Positions 38,429 to 40,808 of a stretch of 40,808 nucleotides of DNA are shown here, piece by piece; the first letter of the stretch is position 1, and each line of letters starts with the position of its first letter. The notes under the pieces were generated by a model. It saw nothing but the letters and a program-made list of their open reading frames with translations, searched no databases and had not been told where the DNA came from. The DNA lies in the IMG/VR virus record IMGVR_UViG_3300025669_000085, positions 1 through 40,808 of that record. One strand, given 5' to 3'. This DNA is from a virus. The translations under genes and the position numbers were made by a program.

Positions 38429-39009
38429 ATCCACACGAATGTATTTCAGAGACGTTCAGTACCAAGGAACGTCGTGACAGTATGCCGCGATTGTTACGCC
38501 GAGGAACCAGGGATGATCTTGGAAAGGTCTTCAAGACCCTTGGATACCGGGATGGAGTAGAGGTGGGTACGAGGAAGGGCATTTTTGCCGAGATCCTTTG
38601 CCGTGCTCATCCCGACATGCACCTGCGATGTGTCGATCCGTGGATGGGATACAACAGCGTGAGTCAGAAACGCCAGAATCTCATCTATCCCGAAGCCGTA
38701 AAACGGTTGTCGAAGTACAACGCAACCATCATCCGCAAGACAAGTATGGACGCGGTTGCTGATTTCGAGGATAGGTCACTTGATTTCATTTACATCGACG
38801 GGAATCACAAGTTCGATTTCGTGATGCTGGATTTGATTCACTGGGTGCCCAAGATACGGAAGGGCGGGATTGTGTCGCTGCACGATTACAGGCCGGGACA
38901 TTGGGCTGGTGTCGTGGAGGCAGTGGACGCCTACACGCGGTGCCATGATATTCGTCCGTGGTACGTGACCAGGGAAGGGGAGCCAACGGCATTATGGGTT
39001 CAAGGGTAG
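38425..39009 (+). CDS. SAM-dependent methyltransferase (class I)
   Basis: The 194-residue protein starts at ATG 38425. VEVGTRKGIFAEILCR (about 46-61) is motif I, RCVDPW follows it, and DFIYIDGNHKFDFV (about 116-129) with GGIVSLHDY (about 144-152) matches Methyltransf_24-type sugar methyltransferases. Probably methylates a sugar or glycan. Confidence 0.75.
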   Translation: MNPHECISETFSTKERRDSMPRLLRRGTRDDLGKVFKTLGYRDGVEVGTRKGIFAEILCRAHPDMHLRCVDPWMGYNSVSQKRQNLIYPEAVKRLSKYNATIIRKTSMDAVADFEDRSLDFIYIDGNHKFDFVMLDLIHWVPKIRKGGIVSLHDYRPGHWAGVVEAVDAYTRCHDIRPWYVTREGEPTALWVQG

Positions 39010-39013
39010 GTAG

Positions 39014-39391
39014 ATGTTGCCAAGTATTGGAACACTGCAAGCTAAGGTTTGGGGTGACACTCGGTTACTCTATGCTGCCAACAACACACACTGCCACCTG
39101 ATTAGATTTAGGAATGGAGGGTACTGCTCGAAGCACCGACACCAGCACAAGTGGAATCGCTTTGTCGTCCTCCAGGGGACGTTGATCGTCCGCATCTTTC
39201 GGAATGAGAAGATTCACGAGGAAACGACGGTACGAGAAGGCCAAATGACTGATGTGCCTCCGGGCGTTTGGCATCAGTTTGAGGCTTCAGAGGATGGCGA
39301 GGCGCTGGAATTCTATTGGGCCGAACTGGACGCAGAAGACATCGAGAGGAAGACGGAAGGAGGCATGGAGTGCGAAGCGTCGAGTCCGTAG
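39014..39391 (+). CDS. Cupin-domain protein
   Basis: The 125-residue protein starts at ATG 39014 after AGGGTAGG. Motif 1 is KHRHQHKWNRFVVLQG (about 38-53) with metal-binding His residues; motif 2 is PPGVWHQFEA (about 83-92). Single-domain cupins bind small ligands or metals, often sugars in such clusters. It lies between sugar-processing genes. Confidence 0.8.
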   Translation: MLPSIGTLQAKVWGDTRLLYAANNTHCHLIRFRNGGYCSKHRHQHKWNRFVVLQGTLIVRIFRNEKIHEETTVREGQMTDVPPGVWHQFEASEDGEALEFYWAELDAEDIERKTEGGMECEASSP

Positions 39392-39828
39392 AGCACCTGT
39401 GGAAATCACGCGCCAAGATCAGGCAGCGCAACAAGCGACGTCACGTAGAGAAGCTGCACAACACATTCCTGGAAGTGGTGGAGAATCTAGCAAGAGGCGA
39501 AGAGTACGATCCAGACCGGATGCGATCTTCGTCTTTTTTTCAATACATCCGTCGATACTACCAGCACTGGCAAGAGGAGCCGCTATCGGAAAGAGCCGAC
39601 CGAGAAGTGCGGGAGCGAATGCAAGATGGAATCGACCTGTTTCACGACATCAAGCAGAGCGGTATGCGTGATCCGCTGGAGATGTTTATGCAAAGAGGCA
39701 GGCGGTATTTGGTTCTCGGTAACCGGCGGTTGGTGATCCTGCACGTTTTGGGCACGCCAGAGGCAGAAGTGTTGACCCACACGAGTTTTGACGCATACTG
39801 CAAATCCCAGGAAGCGAAAGCCAGATGA
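39370..39828 (+). CDS. ParB/sulfiredoxin-like protein
   Basis: The 152-residue protein starts at GTG 39370 with AAGGAGG upstream; the longer frame has no SD. IKQSGMRDPLEMFM and LGNRRLVILHVLG (about 94-125) follow the GxxxPLxV ... GxRRxxALxxLG pattern of ParB/Srx nuclease domains, which occur in phage glycan clusters. N-terminal half is Arg/Glu-rich and helical. Function not shown. Confidence 0.5.
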   Translation: MRSVESVEHLWKSRAKIRQRNKRRHVEKLHNTFLEVVENLARGEEYDPDRMRSSSFFQYIRRYYQHWQEEPLSERADREVRERMQDGIDLFHDIKQSGMRDPLEMFMQRGRRYLVLGNRRLVILHVLGTPEAEVLTHTSFDAYCKSQEAKAR

Positions 39829-40682
39829 AGGTATTTGTGCTAAACGATACGTCTTCGGTCAAGCGGCGTGGGAGAACGCATGACCATGCTGGCTCAAATG
39901 CCACGATGCGGGAATTGTATTCACTGCTGGCTGGACACGAGATCGTTGGCAGGCATTACGCCGGGTCGAGGAAGATAAAGAGCACCATTGCTGACAGCGA
40001 CTTGGTTATCTGCAATGGCGAAGGGACGATGCACCACGACCGCTGGCAGGTGCATCTCATTATGGATGCGTTGCGCGAGGCTCAGGAACGAGGGCAAAAG
40101 ACGGCACTGGTGAATTCAGTATGGCACGAAAACGGCAGGCGATATGATGACGTGCTGGACCGATTGGATTTCTTGTCGTTCCGGGAGATAAACAGCCATG
40201 AGGCGTCTGGATGTCGTGGCAGGATATACCCGGACTTGGTGTTTGGCGGGGCATTTCTTTTGTCGCCGAAAAACAGAAGGTCGGAAATTTGCAAAGGCAA
40301 CGATGTGGGAGGGATACTGAATTCGCTTCCGTACCGTCGCATCCCAGTGGAGGGTAGTTTCCAGGAGTGCATCGACCTGATGGCGGACTGCGCAGTGTAC
40401 ATTACGGGACAGTACCACGGCGTTATCTTGGCGATTATGACGAACACTCCATTTGTCGCCATACGGGGGAACACGCCGAAGATCGAAGGGTTGGTAAGAA
40501 CTGCGGGGGTCAACATTGAGGTGTACGGGGACACGAATGACATGGGCGAACGTGTGGAGGCAGCCCGGAAGCGTCAAGACGCATTTGATGTCATTCATGC
40601 TTACTACAGGAATGTGTTACTGCTACAGACGTGTCCTGAATTTTTGGAATTGTTGGGACTTAAACATCGTGAATATGCCTGA
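39825..40682 (+). CDS. Polysaccharide pyruvyl transferase-like protein
   Basis: The 285-residue protein starts at ATG 39825, overlapping the previous stop. SDLVICNGEGTMHHD (about 57-71) and ITGQYHGVILAIMTNTPFVAIRG (about 193-215) are the two blocks typical of PS_pyruv_trans (CsaB/WcaK type) proteins, which add pyruvate ketals to sugars. It may modify phage or host surface glycans. Confidence 0.75.
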   Translation: MKVFVLNDTSSVKRRGRTHDHAGSNATMRELYSLLAGHEIVGRHYAGSRKIKSTIADSDLVICNGEGTMHHDRWQVHLIMDALREAQERGQKTALVNSVWHENGRRYDDVLDRLDFLSFREINSHEASGCRGRIYPDLVFGGAFLLSPKNRRSEICKGNDVGGILNSLPYRRIPVEGSFQECIDLMADCAVYITGQYHGVILAIMTNTPFVAIRGNTPKIEGLVRTAGVNIEVYGDTNDMGERVEAARKRQDAFDVIHAYYRNVLLLQTCPEFLELLGLKHREYA

Positions 40683-40697
40683 CACAAGGACAGCCAA

Positions 40698-40808
40698 ATG
40701 AGAGTTTCCGTTATCATCCCAGTTCTCAACAGCCACGAAGTGGTACGAAGGCAGATTCTGCACTTCGAGAGGATGAACCTGCCGGATGATGTTGAGATCA
40801 TCATTATG
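40698..40808 (+). CDS. Glycosyltransferase family 2, N-terminus only
   Basis: The ATG at 40698 opens a frame running off the right edge (37 codons). RVSVIIPVLNSHEVV is the classic N-terminal strand/loop of GT2 enzymes. Partial. Confidence 0.7.
   Translation, partial: MRVSVIIPVLNSHEVVRRQILHFERMNLPDDVEIIIM

Noticed and set aside
1-40808. CRISPR array or restriction system
   Set aside because: No regularly spaced repeats with unique spacers, and no cas or restriction gene beside the methyltransferase.

Overview
The window looks like part of a temperate bacteriophage or prophage genome, cut at both ends. It has a tyrosine integrase, a phage-type XRE regulator, a large terminase, a portal, a scaffold-like protein, a major capsid protein and a replication/recombination set. 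The host is a bacterium that uses strong Shine-Dalgarno (SD) sites (AGGAGG, GAGGTGA) and sigma-70-like promoters. A CsrA homologue fits a CsrA-bearing host, but I cannot name a taxon. No tail genes are visible; they may lie beyond the right edge.

Layout. (1) 1-9041, minus strand: replication and recombination genes. These are an AAA+ helicase-like protein (cut by the left edge), a Toprim primase-like protein, an ERCC4-type nuclease, a RecD-like helicase, a possible ssDNA-binding protein, a RecA/Sak4-like ATPase, a DEDDy exonuclease and CsrA, behind a good promoter at 9092-9119. (2) 9042-9696: a non-coding stretch with nine GGCCAC motifs and AT-rich islands, a candidate origin or operator cluster. 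(3) 9697-14393, minus strand: small genes, several separated by repeated hairpin/SD cassettes, plus two hexanucleotide arrays flanking one gene. (4) 14394-15207: a regulatory region with divergent promoters, palindromes and a duplicated 31-bp dyad. It faces one plus-strand gene at 15208-15876. (5) 15782-25807, minus strand: a long, tightly overlapping operon running from integrase down to accessory genes (DNA methyltransferase, PAPS-reductase-like, radical SAM, many tiny zinc-ribbon and hypothetical proteins), with clear signs of tandem duplication. (6) 25808-26009: back-to-back divergent promoters. (7) 26010-36330, plus strand: regulator, intein-bearing terminase, portal, scaffold and capsid. 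(8) 36475-40808, plus strand: two paralogous surface-type proteins, then sugar-processing genes (glycosyltransferase-like, SAM methyltransferase, cupin, ParB-like, pyruvyl transferase, second glycosyltransferase).

The most unusual observations are three. First, the HNH endonuclease inside the terminase intein is not in the intein frame: it has its own SD and start in another frame, while the terminase frame stays open throughout. Second, the 308-nt gap between a small basic protein and the scaffold gene carries a tRNA-like fold whose anticodon loop is replaced by a 61-nt two-hairpin insert, followed by a multibranched RNA closed by a 22-bp helix and a T7 tract. Third, the accessory operon is built from repeated junction cassettes (SD plus gene ends). 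All functional calls come from motif reading only; no database search was run.
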